Positions 51,119-59,875 of a stretch of 64,000 bases of DNA are shown one piece after another. Each line of letters starts with the position of its first letter. Within the stretch, counting starts at the first letter, position 1. The position numbers and the translations under genes are program-made. Source of the DNA: CAITSH01 sp025356665 (GTDB taxonomy: Bacteria > Pseudomonadota > Gammaproteobacteria > Burkholderiales > SG8-39); NCBI GenBank assembly GCA_025356665.1, contig JANXRV010000133.1, positions 1 to 64,000 on the forward strand. The letters run 5' to 3'. The notes under the pieces are model-generated. The model saw nothing but the letters and a program-made list of their open reading frames with translations. It had not been told where the DNA came from and searched no databases.

Positions 51119-52129
51119 ATGAAACGCATCCTGCTGTTGTTGGTATTGGTTATGTGCGGCGGTCAGGCCCTCGCGCAGGCCAAGCTGGAGAAATTCCCGT
51201 TCCGGCTCAACTGGACACTTTACGGCGAGCACGCGCCGTTCTTCGTTGCGCGCGACAAGGGCTTTTACGCCGAGGAGGGGCTCGAAGTGGAAATCCAGGA
51301 GGGCAGCGGTTCGACCACCGTTGCTCAACTGGTTGCATCGGGCAACAGCCCGGTGGCCTACGTCGATGCCGCCACCATGATGCGCGGCATTTCCAACGGC
51401 ATGCCGATCAAGTCGGTGGGCGTGACCTTGCAGCAAAGTCCGATGGCCTTCATCTACCGGGCTGACGCCGCACGCCCCACCAAGGTCGCCGACATCAAAG
51501 GCAGTCGCATCGCGATGACCGCCGGCGACGCGAGCCTTGCCATCTTTACTGCCTTCATGGGCAAGCTCGGTATGAAGGTTGAAGACGTGCAGGTCATCAC
51601 GGTGGCCAACCCGCAGGGCAAGGAGCAGGCGGTGCTCAACAAGCAGGCTGACGCGCTGCTCGGTTACTTCATGGACCAGGGGCCGCGCATGCAGCTGCAG
51701 ACCGGGGTCAAAATGGGCTGGACCCGGCTCTATGACATGGGCGGTGTGACCACGCTCTCCTCGGCAATGATCGTCAATAGCAACTGGGTCAAGGAGGCCA
51801 AGAACCAGGACCTGCTGCGACGCTTCCTGCGCGCCTCGCAACGCGGCTGGCAGTACAGCTTTGACCATCGCGTCGAGGCGGCGGAGATCTTCCGCAAGAC
51901 CGCGCCGGTGTTCACCCAGGAGATCGCCCTCCTTGAGGTTGACGGCACCATGAGCATCATTCGCACCGAGCGCACCAAGGGAAAGCCCATAGGGGTCACC
52001 GACATCGGCGACTGGCGCGACTCCCAGGACCTGCTGGCGAAATTTGCCAAGCTCACCCCGCAGGCCGACCTGAACGCGTACTTCACCAACGAATACCTCT
52101 CTGAACCGCCTTATATGCCGAAAAAATGA
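51119..52129 (+). CDS. NMT1/THI5-like ABC transporter substrate-binding protein
   Basis: A 336-residue receptor with a signal peptide ending at GGQALAQA. FRLNWTLYGEHAPFFVARDKGFYAEEGLEVEIQEG is the NMT1/SsuA-type opening. AAAGGAGGAAAT precedes ATG 51119 and fixes the start. Ligands of this group include pyrimidine precursors, sulfonates and aromatic acids. The stop overlaps the ATPase start as ATGA. Confidence 0.93.
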   Translation: MKRILLLLVLVMCGGQALAQAKLEKFPFRLNWTLYGEHAPFFVARDKGFYAEEGLEVEIQEGSGSTTVAQLVASGNSPVAYVDAATMMRGISNGMPIKSVGVTLQQSPMAFIYRADAARPTKVADIKGSRIAMTAGDASLAIFTAFMGKLGMKVEDVQVITVANPQGKEQAVLNKQADALLGYFMDQGPRMQLQTGVKMGWTRLYDMGGVTTLSSAMIVNSNWVKEAKNQDLLRRFLRASQRGWQYSFDHRVEAAEIFRKTAPVFTQEIALLEVDGTMSIIRTERTKGKPIGVTDIGDWRDSQDLLAKFAKLTPQADLNAYFTNEYLSEPPYMPKK

Positions 52130-52908
52130 TGGCGGCCGACGCTTACATACGCCTCGACAACGTCAGCAAGGTCTACCAGTCCAAGGCCGGTCCGGTCGAG
52201 GCCTGCGGCGAGATCAACCTCGACATTCGCGAGTCGGAGTTCGTCGCCATCGTCGGGCCAAGCGGCTGCGGCAAGACCACGATCCTGAAAATGGTCGCCG
52301 GCTTGCAGCCGCTCAGTTCGGGCACGATTACGGTGGGCGGGCGCGTCGTCAACGCGCCGCAAACGGATCTGGGCATTGTGTTCCAGGACGCGATCCTGCT
52401 CGACTGGCGCAATGTGCTCGACAACGTGCTGTTGCAGGTGGATATTCGCAAGCTCGACCGCGCCAAGTACGAGCCGGTGGCGCGGCACCTGCTCGAGGCG
52501 ACTGGCCTCAAGGGGTTTGAGAACCACAAACCGTTCGAGTTGTCCGGTGGCATGCGCCAGCGGGTGTCGATTTGCCGCGCACTGGTGCACGACCCGCCGC
52601 TGCTGTTGATGGATGAGCCCTTCGGCGCGCTCGATGCGCTCACGCGCGAGCAGATTTCGATGGACATCCAGCGCGTCTGGATGGAAAAACGCAAGACGGC
52701 GCTGTTCATCACCCACAGCATTCCCGAGGCGGTGCTGCTGGCCGACCGCGTGGTGGTGATGAGCCCGCGCCCCGGGCGCATCGCCGAGATCATCGACATC
52801 GACCTGCCGCGCCCGCGCAAACTCGATAGCATGACCGAGAAGTTCAGCGAATATACCGGGCGCATCCGCACCATCTTCAAGGCCACCGGCGTGCTGGCGA
52901 TGGATTGA
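52126..52908 (+). CDS. Nitrate/sulfonate/taurine-type ABC transporter ATPase
   Basis: A 260-residue ATPase: Walker A GPSGCGKTT, Q-loop FQDAILLDWRNVLDNV, signature LSGGMRQRV, Walker B LLMDEPFGALD and H-loop THSIPEAV. These match SsuB/TauB. It completes the importer and is followed by the second enolase-superfamily gene after 14 bases. Confidence 0.95.
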   Translation: MMAADAYIRLDNVSKVYQSKAGPVEACGEINLDIRESEFVAIVGPSGCGKTTILKMVAGLQPLSSGTITVGGRVVNAPQTDLGIVFQDAILLDWRNVLDNVLLQVDIRKLDRAKYEPVARHLLEATGLKGFENHKPFELSGGMRQRVSICRALVHDPPLLLMDEPFGALDALTREQISMDIQRVWMEKRKTALFITHSIPEAVLLADRVVVMSPRPGRIAEIIDIDLPRPRKLDSMTEKFSEYTGRIRTIFKATGVLAMD

Positions 52909-52922
52909 GCCGGGGGGCCATA

Positions 52923-54377
52923 GTGACCAATAACCCGGCCCGCACCAAGGGCGGCGCCCCGCCGTTTTCGGTGCACAGCATCGAGATGTTCGAGCGGCCG
53001 GTGGTGCTGCGCCTGCCGTTTCGCTTTGGCGTGGTTACGCTGACGCACTGTCCGCAGGCGTTTGCACAGGTGCGGATTCGCCTGCCCGACGGGCGCGAGG
53101 CCGGTGGCGCGGCCGCGGAGGTGATGGCGCCCAAGTGGTTCGACAAGAACCTCTCCTTGAGCAACGAGGAGAACTTCAACCAGTTGCGCGACGTACTACT
53201 GCTGGCGCGCGAGGCCTACCTGTCCGACGCCGCGCCCGGCACCGCCTTCGGCCACTTTGCGCGCCACTACGACGCGCACCAATCGACCTGTGCCGCGCGC
53301 GGTTACAATCCGCTGCTCGCCAACTACGGGCCGGCCCTCGTTGACCGCGCGATTCTTGACGCGCTGTGCCGTGCCCACGGCGTCTCGTTTTACGCCGCGA
53401 TGCAGCGCAACCTCCCCGGCATCGGCGCTGCGCGTGCCGAATTTTCCGGCATCGACTTCGGGCGTTTTCTTGCCCTGCAAAAGCCCGCTGTGTCGATCGA
53501 GGCGCGCCATACCGTGGGCATGGTCGACGCCATCACCGCGGCCGACCTCAAGCAAGCGCTCAACGATGGCCTGCCCGAAACCCTTGAGCAGGTGGTGGCG
53601 CACTACGGCCATCGCTATTTCAAGCTCAAGGTCGGCGGCAACCTGGATGCCGACATCGCGCGATTGCAGGCGATTGCCGCCGTACTGGACCGCGCGCCGC
53701 AGCCTTATTTCGCCTCGCTTGATGGCAACGAGCAATACGACAACGCGCAGCAGGTGGCCGAACTGCTGGGGCGGATGCGTGCCAGCCCGGCGCTCGGGCG
53801 CCTCACCGCGTCCATCCTGTTTGTGGAACAACCGATCGCCCGCAAAGCCGCGCTGGAAGCCGATTTCCGGGGAAATGTCCTGGGCCTGCCGGTGATTGTG
53901 GATGAATCCGACGGCACCCTTGATACCTTTGTCGAGGCGCGCGAGCGCGGCTACACCGGTGTGTCGAGCAAGACCTGCAAAGGCCTTTACAAGTCGGTGC
54001 TCAATGCCGCGCGTTGCGTGCAATGGAATGCCGAGGGCGGTGCGCCGCGTTTTTTCATGTCTGCCGAAGACCTGACCACGCAGGCCGGCTTGTCGGTGCA
54101 ACAGGATCTCGCGCTGGTCAACTTTCTTGGTATCACCCATGTCGAGCGCAACGGCCACCACTACGTAAACGGCATGGCTGCCCTGCCCGGGAGCGAACAA
54201 CAGGCGTTCCTGGCAGCGCATCCGGATGTGTACGAACAATCGCATGGCGCCGTACGCTTGCGGATCGCGTCGGGGCGCATTGCGCTCGCCTCGCTCGATT
54301 GCGCCGGTTACGCCAGCGCGGTGATGCCCGAGTGCTCCGCGATGCAGCCGATCATCGCGCCCGTACAACCCGCCTGA
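52923..54377 (+). CDS. Enolase superfamily (mandelate racemase-like) protein
   Basis: A 484-residue protein, longer than most MR/MLE enzymes. RYFKLKVGG provides a KxK base motif, SLDGNEQY and FVEQP the first metal ligands, VDESDG the third, and TGVSSKTCKG a lysine on the opposite face. An extra segment at about residues 50-130 explains the length. The GTG at 52923 is chosen because a G-rich site precedes it. It is co-transcribed with the ABC importer, so it likely acts on the imported acid. Confidence 0.87.
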   Translation: MTNNPARTKGGAPPFSVHSIEMFERPVVLRLPFRFGVVTLTHCPQAFAQVRIRLPDGREAGGAAAEVMAPKWFDKNLSLSNEENFNQLRDVLLLAREAYLSDAAPGTAFGHFARHYDAHQSTCAARGYNPLLANYGPALVDRAILDALCRAHGVSFYAAMQRNLPGIGAARAEFSGIDFGRFLALQKPAVSIEARHTVGMVDAITAADLKQALNDGLPETLEQVVAHYGHRYFKLKVGGNLDADIARLQAIAAVLDRAPQPYFASLDGNEQYDNAQQVAELLGRMRASPALGRLTASILFVEQPIARKAALEADFRGNVLGLPVIVDESDGTLDTFVEARERGYTGVSSKTCKGLYKSVLNAARCVQWNAEGGAPRFFMSAEDLTTQAGLSVQQDLALVNFLGITHVERNGHHYVNGMAALPGSEQQAFLAAHPDVYEQSHGAVRLRIASGRIALASLDCAGYASAVMPECSAMQPIIAPVQPA

Positions 54378-54431
54378 TATGCCCTGTTAACAGCCTGGTT
54401 ACTTGTGCTAGCATCGCCGCTGTTTAGGCAA

Positions 54432-54450
54432 GCCCGGCGCTGCGCCGGGC
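54432..54450. terminator. GCCCGGCGC-T-GCGCCGGGC hairpin
   Basis: A 9-base GC-only inverted repeat with almost no loop lies 55 bases after the enolase-like gene. No T run follows, so it may terminate weakly or protect the 3' end. Confidence 0.5.
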
Positions 54451-54492
54451 CACACGCCTTCCACCTTCCGCTCTAATCATCAAGGAGCTTGC

Positions 54493-55497
54493 ATGCCGCG
54501 CATCAAGACTACCGTTGTTGGTTCCTACCCCGTTCCGGACTGGCTGGTGGCCGCGCCGTCGGAACAGGCCCTTATCGACGCCACCCGCGCCGTGATCGCC
54601 AGCCAGGAGCAGGCCGGTGTCGATGTGGTCTGTGACGGCGAGTTGTACCGCTTCGACATCAACCACCCCGAGACCAACGGCATGATCGAATACTTCGTGC
54701 GTCCGATGGACGGCGTGGGTTTTCGCATGAGTTTTGAGGAACGGCTCGCCTACCGGCGTGCCGAGGGCACGCGCTTTCGCACCCGTCCGCCGGGCGTGGT
54801 CGAAGGCCCGCTTGGCAGCGGCACCCTAGACCTGCCGCTGGCCTGCCGGCGCGCGGCGACGCTGGCGACCAAGACTTTCAAGTTCACCGTCACCGGCCCG
54901 CACATGCTCGCCAAGATGCTGATCAACAAGCATTACAAGGACACCCCGGCGCTGGCGCACGCGCTTGCCGACGTGCTCGCCGAGCAGGTGCGCCACGTTG
55001 ATGCCGACATCATCCAGCTCGACGAGGCCAACCTGCCTGGCGCGCCGGAAGAATGGGAATGGGCCGCATCATCGCTCAACCGTGTTCTCGATGCGGTCAA
55101 GACCGTGCCGGCGGTGCACCTGTGTTTCGGCAACTACGGCGGGCAGAGCATCCAGAAGGGCGGCTGGGAGAGTCTGATCAAATACCTCAACGCGCTGCAT
55201 GTCGATCACGTCGTGATGGAGTGCGCGCACCGGCCGGTGGAAGAACTGCAGGTGTTCCGCGATCTTGATCCGAAAATCGGTTTCGGTCTGGGCGTGGTCG
55301 ATATCAAGGCCACCGAGACCGAGTCGGCCGACCACATCGCGCGTGCGATCGAGCGCGCCGAGAAAATTCTCGGTGCCGGACGCGTCAAGTACATCCACCC
55401 GGATTGCGGCTTCTGGATGTTGAAGCGCGGCATCGCCGATTCCAAGATCGCCGCACTCGCCAAGGGGCGCGATTTGTTCGAAGGCATCAAGAACTGA
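54493..55497 (+). CDS. Cobalamin-independent methionine synthase II-like (MetE C-domain) protein
   Basis: A 334-residue single-domain protein with the MetE catalytic-barrel layout: KTTVVGSYPVPDWL at the start, a VDVVCDGE segment, VTGPHMLAKM, DADIIQLDEAN and HLCFGNYGG. IHPDCGFWMLKR supplies the zinc cysteine near the end. Such stand-alone paralogues occur in catabolic clusters and may transfer or remove methyl groups or act as lyases. ATG 54493 follows AAGGAGCTTGC. Confidence 0.88.
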   Translation: MPRIKTTVVGSYPVPDWLVAAPSEQALIDATRAVIASQEQAGVDVVCDGELYRFDINHPETNGMIEYFVRPMDGVGFRMSFEERLAYRRAEGTRFRTRPPGVVEGPLGSGTLDLPLACRRAATLATKTFKFTVTGPHMLAKMLINKHYKDTPALAHALADVLAEQVRHVDADIIQLDEANLPGAPEEWEWAASSLNRVLDAVKTVPAVHLCFGNYGGQSIQKGGWESLIKYLNALHVDHVVMECAHRPVEELQVFRDLDPKIGFGLGVVDIKATETESADHIARAIERAEKILGAGRVKYIHPDCGFWMLKRGIADSKIAALAKGRDLFEGIKN

Positions 55498-55719
55498 CGG
55501 CACCTGCATCGGCGTTTCCGCCGATTAGCTCGTCAGGCCGTTTCTAGTGTTATGAGGCTGTGTTTCTTGATAACCGGCGCGGCCTGCGCTCGAGTATCAA
55601 AGTCAGAGTGCGTCAAAATCAGTCTTGACGGGTCGACGCAGAGACCGACAAAGCCGCGCGAGCGGGGAGTTTTCACCAAACACCGCGCAATTCACCGTTT
55701 CCTGGCGCGGTGACACAGT
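55498..55719. other. Spacer before the broken MetE-like copy
   Basis: No supportable gene on either strand. It contains short direct repeats around CAAAGTCAGAGTGCGTC and an inverted CACCGCGC/GCGCGGTG pair (55681-55712) just left of the junction repeat, possibly part of the same element. Confidence 0.5.
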
Positions 55720-55757
55720 CGCGCGTGAAGAAAAAAGGGGGGTGAATTTCCTATACG
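55720..55757 (+). repeat. Shared junction sequence, copy 2
   Basis: CGCGCGTGAAGAAAAAA, six G, then TGAATTTCCTATACG. It differs from the copy at 48770-48807 only by an extra A and changes in the G/T run. It abuts the 5'-truncated MetE-like gene. Confidence 0.75.
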
Positions 55758-56537
55758 TCGCCACCGCGCTCTCGGGCCTAGACATCGATAATCCTGGCGC
55801 CGGCCTTGACCGCTCCGGTCACCCGAATCCCGTACCGTGCATCACCGGCAAGATCAAACGCCTGCGTCCGGTTGAGGTCGAAGACATGCGTTTTCTTCGC
55901 GCCAACACCACGCGCATGGTCAAGATCACCGTGCCCGGCCCCTTCACCAAGAGCCAGCAGGCGCAGAACGACTTTTACAAGACCGATGCCGAGGCGGCGA
56001 TGGACTACGCCGCGGCGGTGAACGAGGAAATTCGCGACCTCTTCGCCGCCGGCGCCGACATTGTGCAAATCGACGAGCCCTACATGCAGGCGCGCCCGGA
56101 AAAAGCCCGCGAGTACGGCCTTGCCGCACTCAACCGCGCGCTCGATGGCATCAGCGGCACCACCGCCGTGCACATTTGCTTTGGCTACGCCGCGGTCATC
56201 CACGCACGGCCGGAGGGTTATTCCTTCTGTCCGAATTCGCCAATTGCTCGTGCAAGCAGGTGTCTATTGAAACGGCGCAGTCGAACCTTGATTGGTCGGT
56301 GCTGACAAAACTCGCCGGCAAGAAGGTCATGGTCGGCTGCATCGACCTGTGGGATAGGGCGATCGAAACACCGCAGACGGTGGTCGCGCGCATCAAGCCC
56401 GCGCTGCCCTTTATCGCCAAGGAGGATGTCATCCTCGCCCCGACTGCGGCATGAAATACCTGCCACGCGAAGTTGCCGACGGCAAGCTGCGGGCGATGGT
56501 CGAAGGCGCCAAAATACTGCGCGCCGAATACGCCTAA
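55758..56537 (+). pseudogene. 5'-truncated, frameshifted MetE-like gene
   Basis: Similar in type to the gene at 54493 but missing about the first 60 residues. GHPNPVPCITGKIKRLRPVEVEDMRFLRANT and VPGPFTKSQQAQNDFY are read until about 56228, where one C seems missing (SFC instead of SFLSEFANC). The next frame runs through GKKVMVGCIDLWDRAIETPQTVVARIKPAL and stops at 56452, where another missing C would restore APDCGMKYLPREVADGKLRAMVEGAKILRAEYA to TAA 56537. The zinc-ligand cysteine region is present. Confidence 0.85.
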
Positions 56538-56590
56538 GAATACAATTCATAACATTCAAAACGCAAAAGCCCGGTATGAAGGGGATTTTC

Positions 56591-56628
56591 CGCTGATTGC
56601 AGTGACAAATTTGTCACTGCAATCAGCG
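56591..56628. repeat. 38-bp perfect palindrome without spacer
   Basis: The 19 bases 56591-56609 (CGCTGATTGCAGTGACAAA) are followed directly by their exact reverse complement, 56610-56628. It lies between the ends of the converging MetE-like pseudogene and Bug gene. GC is moderate and there is no T run. Confidence 0.97.
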
Positions 56629-56699
56629 TTCGATAAACGGCGTGCAGCGTCTGTTCCATCGCATGCACATGAACCGGCGCGGCAAAGCCGCGTCCGGCT

Positions 56700-57668
56700 T
56701 CACTCGACCTTGATATTCGCTTCCTTGATGATCTTGGCGTAACGGCCGATTTCGTCGCTTATGTACGCGGCGAACTGCTCCGGCGTCGAACCGACCGGAT
56801 CAAAACCCTGCTCGCCCAGCCTGTCTACCGCAAGCTGCGAGCGCACCGCCTTGCCGACCTCGGCCACCAGCCTGGCCGAGATCTCCTTCGGCAGACCGGC
56901 CGGGCCCCACAGGCCGTACCAGGAGACCATTTCGAAACCGGCCAGGCCGGACTCTGCCACCGTCGGCACGTCGGGCATGAAGGACACGCGTTTGCTGCTG
57001 GTGACCGCCAGCGCACGCAGTTTGCCGGACTTGACCTGCGGATACGAGGAGGGCAACGGATCAATCAACGCACTCACCTGCCCACCTACGGTATCGGTGA
57101 TTGCCGGTCCGGCGCCCTTGTAGGGCACGATCAACAGGTCGGGCACGCCGGCCTGGCGCTTGATCGTCTCTTCGGACAAATGCCCGGCCGAACCCAGGCC
57201 GGAGGTGGCGAAGCTGTATTTCTTCACATCGGCTTTTACCAGCGCGAGGAACTCGCGCAGGTTTTTCGCCGGCACACTGGGATGCGCCGTTACCAACAGC
57301 GGCACCGAGCCGATGTTGGACACCGGCGTGAAATCCTTTTGCACGTCGTAGGGCACGTTGGGCAGGAACAACGGATTGGCGGCAAAAATCGAGGCCTGCA
57401 CCAGCAGCGTGTAGCCGTCGGGCGCGGCCTTGGCGACAAAATCACTGCCTACGGTGCCATTGGCACCGGCGCGGTTTTCAACAATGAACTGCTGGCCCAT
57501 CTGCTCGGTGAGGCGCTGCGCGACGACCCGTGCCACCACATCCACGGTGCCCCCGGGCGGGTAGGGCACGATAATGCGCACTGTCTTGTTCGGATAGCCT
57601 TGGGCCAGTGAAGCCGCCGAAATGGCCAGCGTCGCGCACAGGATGATGACTTTGAGCAGAGTCTTCAT
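56700..57668 (-). CDS. Bug/TctC family receptor
   Basis: A 322-residue Bug receptor. The signal peptide ends at SAASLAQ and is followed by GYPNKTVRIIVPYPPGGTVDVV, ENRAGANGTVGSDFVAKAAPDGYTL and the tail IGRYAKIIKEANIK. Here the usual PGAGG is AGANG. A terminator separates it from the DapA-like gene upstream, so it is likely transcribed on its own. Confidence 0.93.
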   Translation of the reverse strand: MKTLLKVIILCATLAISAASLAQGYPNKTVRIIVPYPPGGTVDVVARVVAQRLTEQMGQQFIVENRAGANGTVGSDFVAKAAPDGYTLLVQASIFAANPLFLPNVPYDVQKDFTPVSNIGSVPLLVTAHPSVPAKNLREFLALVKADVKKYSFATSGLGSAGHLSEETIKRQAGVPDLLIVPYKGAGPAITDTVGGQVSALIDPLPSSYPQVKSGKLRALAVTSSKRVSFMPDVPTVAESGLAGFEMVSWYGLWGPAGLPKEISARLVAEVGKAVRSQLAVDRLGEQGFDPVGSTPEQFAAYISDEIGRYAKIIKEANIKVE

Positions 57669-57684
57669 GACTTCTCCAAAAACG

Positions 57685-57705
57685 AAAAAAGGCGGCCGCG
57701 CCGCC
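57685..57705 (-). terminator. Rho-independent terminator after the DapA-like gene
   Basis: On the minus strand GGCGGC, GCG loop and GCCGCC are followed by six T. It lies 28 bases beyond the DapA-like stop and before the Bug start. Confidence 0.9.
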
Positions 57706-57733
57706 CTTCTCCTTGTTTTTATCGCAACGGGTT

Positions 57734-58675
57734 TCAGGCTGCCTTGGCGAGCCTGTTCGAAATCGTATAGCCGTATTTTTTATCGAGGCCCAGTTCCTGC
57801 ACGATGCGCACACCGCGGGCGAGAGCATCGCCTTCGAGGTTGCGCAGGGGCTTGCGCAACGCGCCCACTGGCAGGCCGACCGCGCGCATCAGGCTCTTGA
57901 TCGCCACCGGATTGATGGCCGAGTAGTTGAAATGCAGCAATTGCAGCACGCGCAGGTAGGTCGACTTGAAGCCTTCCGCATCGGCGTAATTCTTCCACGG
58001 TGTCGAGATCACCGCCATTTCGGCCGGGATGATGTTGCCGCCCATGTTGGCGGTGCCGTGACCGCCGAGCGACATCGTCGGAACGACCAGGCCGAGATTG
58101 GGCGAGTCGCAGCACATCACCGTGGCGTCGGGTTTGGCCGCGAGCACCTGCGCCACCTGACCGACGCGTGTGGTCGACTCTTTCAGGATGACGTAATTGG
58201 GGTGCTTCAACAGGCGCAGCAGGTGGTCCCAGTGCAGGTCGGTCTTGATGCGCGGCGGGTTGTTGTAAATGCCCAGCGGCAGGTCGGAGCCGTCGGCGAC
58301 CTCTAGGTAAAAGCGCTCAATGTCGTCCTCGGAGGCGCAAACATAGGGTGGTGCGGCAAACACCGCCCCATCGGCGCCATTGGCCTTGGCGAATTTGATG
58401 TTCTCAATCACCTGGTCGGCGGTGTTGCCGGTGCAGCCGTAGAAAAATTTCATTTTCCCGGTGTTCAGCTTGGCGGTCTCGACGATGAGCTGCTTTTTTT
58501 CTTCCGGTGTCAGCAGCGAGGGCTCACCGGTTGAGCCCATGAACAGTACTGCGACGGTGCCGTTGTCTTCCTGGAATTTGAGCAGCGTGCGAAAGGCGCC
58601 AAAATCGACCGCACCGCTGTCGTTAAACGGGGTCACGCTGGCGACAAACGAGCCTTCGATACGCATCTTGGCCAT
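57734..58675 (-). CDS. Dihydrodipicolinate synthase/N-acetylneuraminate lyase family protein
   Basis: A 313-residue DapA-fold aldolase. FVASVTPFNDSGAVDFGAFRTLL, FMGSTGEPSLLTPEEK, LGIYNNPPR with the catalytic tyrosine and VILKEST with the Schiff-base lysine are present. In catabolic settings such enzymes cleave or condense pyruvate-type keto acids rather than make lysine. It is divergent from the SDR at 58836. Confidence 0.92.
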   Translation of the reverse strand: MAKMRIEGSFVASVTPFNDSGAVDFGAFRTLLKFQEDNGTVAVLFMGSTGEPSLLTPEEKKQLIVETAKLNTGKMKFFYGCTGNTADQVIENIKFAKANGADGAVFAAPPYVCASEDDIERFYLEVADGSDLPLGIYNNPPRIKTDLHWDHLLRLLKHPNYVILKESTTRVGQVAQVLAAKPDATVMCCDSPNLGLVVPTMSLGGHGTANMGGNIIPAEMAVISTPWKNYADAEGFKSTYLRVLQLLHFNYSAINPVAIKSLMRAVGLPVGALRKPLRNLEGDALARGVRIVQELGLDKKYGYTISNRLAKAA

Positions 58676-58835
58676 GCTTATGCTCCTTCACGGGGGCCGT
58701 CGCGGGTCGCGACAAGACTTGATTTTGGCAGTCAATCTAGGGCCTCACGGGCACGCCGTCAAGAAACATCGTTTGGTGCGCTTGGTGCGCTCGGTTAGAC
58801 TGGTGGTCACCAAAAAGGCATTTAGGGGAGAAACC

Positions 58836-59615
58836 GTGGATCTGGGCATTCAGGGCAAAAGCGCACTCGTATTCGGCGGCAGCCGCGGCATGGGGCGCGC
58901 CATCGCTGCACGCCTGGCCGCTGAGGGCGTCACCGTAACCATCGCCGCGCGCAACCTGGAAACACTGGCGCGCACCGCAGGCGAGATCACCACCGTGGCA
59001 GGCCTGACTGTGGCCTGGGTATGCGCCGACATATCCACCGAGGCGGGGCGTGCCGCGGCGCTCGCCGCCTGTCCCGCACCGGACATCCTGATCAATAATT
59101 CCGACGGCCCCGCCCCTGGCGATTTTCATGACTGGACGCGCGAGGACTGGATCAAGGCCGTGGACGCGATGATGCTCGGTCCCATCCTGATGATGAAAGC
59201 CGTGGTCGATGGCATGATCGAACGCGGGTTCGGGCGCATCGTCAACATCAGTTCGCGCTCGGTCAAAACGCCGCAGGCCGAGATGGGCCTGTCCAACGGC
59301 GCGCGCTCCGGCCTGGTGGGCTTTGTCGCCGGCCTGTCACGCCAGACAGTGCGCCACAACGTCACCATCAACAACCTGCTGCCCGGGGTGTTCGACTCGG
59401 ATGCGCAAAAAAACCACATCCTCGGCATGCTCGAATCAACCGGCAAGACCTTCGAACAGCTGTGGCGGGAGCGCGGCACCAATAATCCGGCCGGACGCTT
59501 CGGCAAGGTGGAGGAAATCGGCGCCTACTGCGCCTTCATCTGCTCGGCGCACGCCGCCTATATCACCGGGCAGAATTTGTTGATTGATGGCGGGGCTTAT
59601 CCGGGGACGTTCTGA
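58836..59615 (+). CDS. SDR family oxidoreductase with an altered active site
   Basis: A 259-residue SDR: GGSRGMGRAIA cofactor loop, NNSDGPAPG, NISSRSV and a GRFGKVEEIGAYCAFICS end. Where YxxxK is expected it reads SNGAR, a substitution I associate with one 3-oxoacyl-reductase-like subgroup. AGGGGAGAAACC precedes the GTG at 58836, which fixes the start; the frame continues upstream without merit. Confidence 0.88.
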   Translation: MDLGIQGKSALVFGGSRGMGRAIAARLAAEGVTVTIAARNLETLARTAGEITTVAGLTVAWVCADISTEAGRAAALAACPAPDILINNSDGPAPGDFHDWTREDWIKAVDAMMLGPILMMKAVVDGMIERGFGRIVNISSRSVKTPQAEMGLSNGARSGLVGFVAGLSRQTVRHNVTINNLLPGVFDSDAQKNHILGMLESTGKTFEQLWRERGTNNPAGRFGKVEEIGAYCAFICSAHAAYITGQNLLIDGGAYPGTF

Positions 59616-59875
59616 GTTGTTTTGCGCGGGCGTGCAGACCGGAAATTTTTTCGCAAAGCGAGGGTTTTCCTTTTTCTTAAGAGCGTTGTTTCGTCCCCCT
59701 GCGGGGGGCGAGACCCGGCATGGTCGTTTCAGGACGCCTTCACCCTCTCCCCGTCCCTCCCGTCAAGGGAGAGAGGGAACCCCATGGATTCCCGCTTGCG
59801 CGGGAATGACGGCCACTCAGCAAGAGAGACAAATGATTGTAAAGGCGCGCCGGACGGGCGTTTCCGGTCACCGGC
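59616..59875. other. Repeat-rich spacer
   Basis: No gene. It contains a CCCCC-TGC-GGGGG hairpin near 59697, a CCCTCTCCC/GGGAGAGAGGG inverted repeat at about 59743-59777, and the ATTCCCGC-TTGC-GCGGGAAT hairpin at 59788-59807, a common bacterial intergenic repeat type. Confidence 0.6.
59788..59807. repeat. ATTCCCGC-TTGC-GCGGGAAT hairpin repeat
   Basis: A perfect 8-base stem with a 4-base loop followed by GACGG. This is the familiar GGATTCCCGC-type dispersed repeat seen in many proteobacterial genomes. Confidence 0.8.

Noticed and set aside
55603..55785. 60-codon minus-strand frame over the junction repeat
   Set aside because: It spans the repeat and spacer, and I cannot match it to any family.
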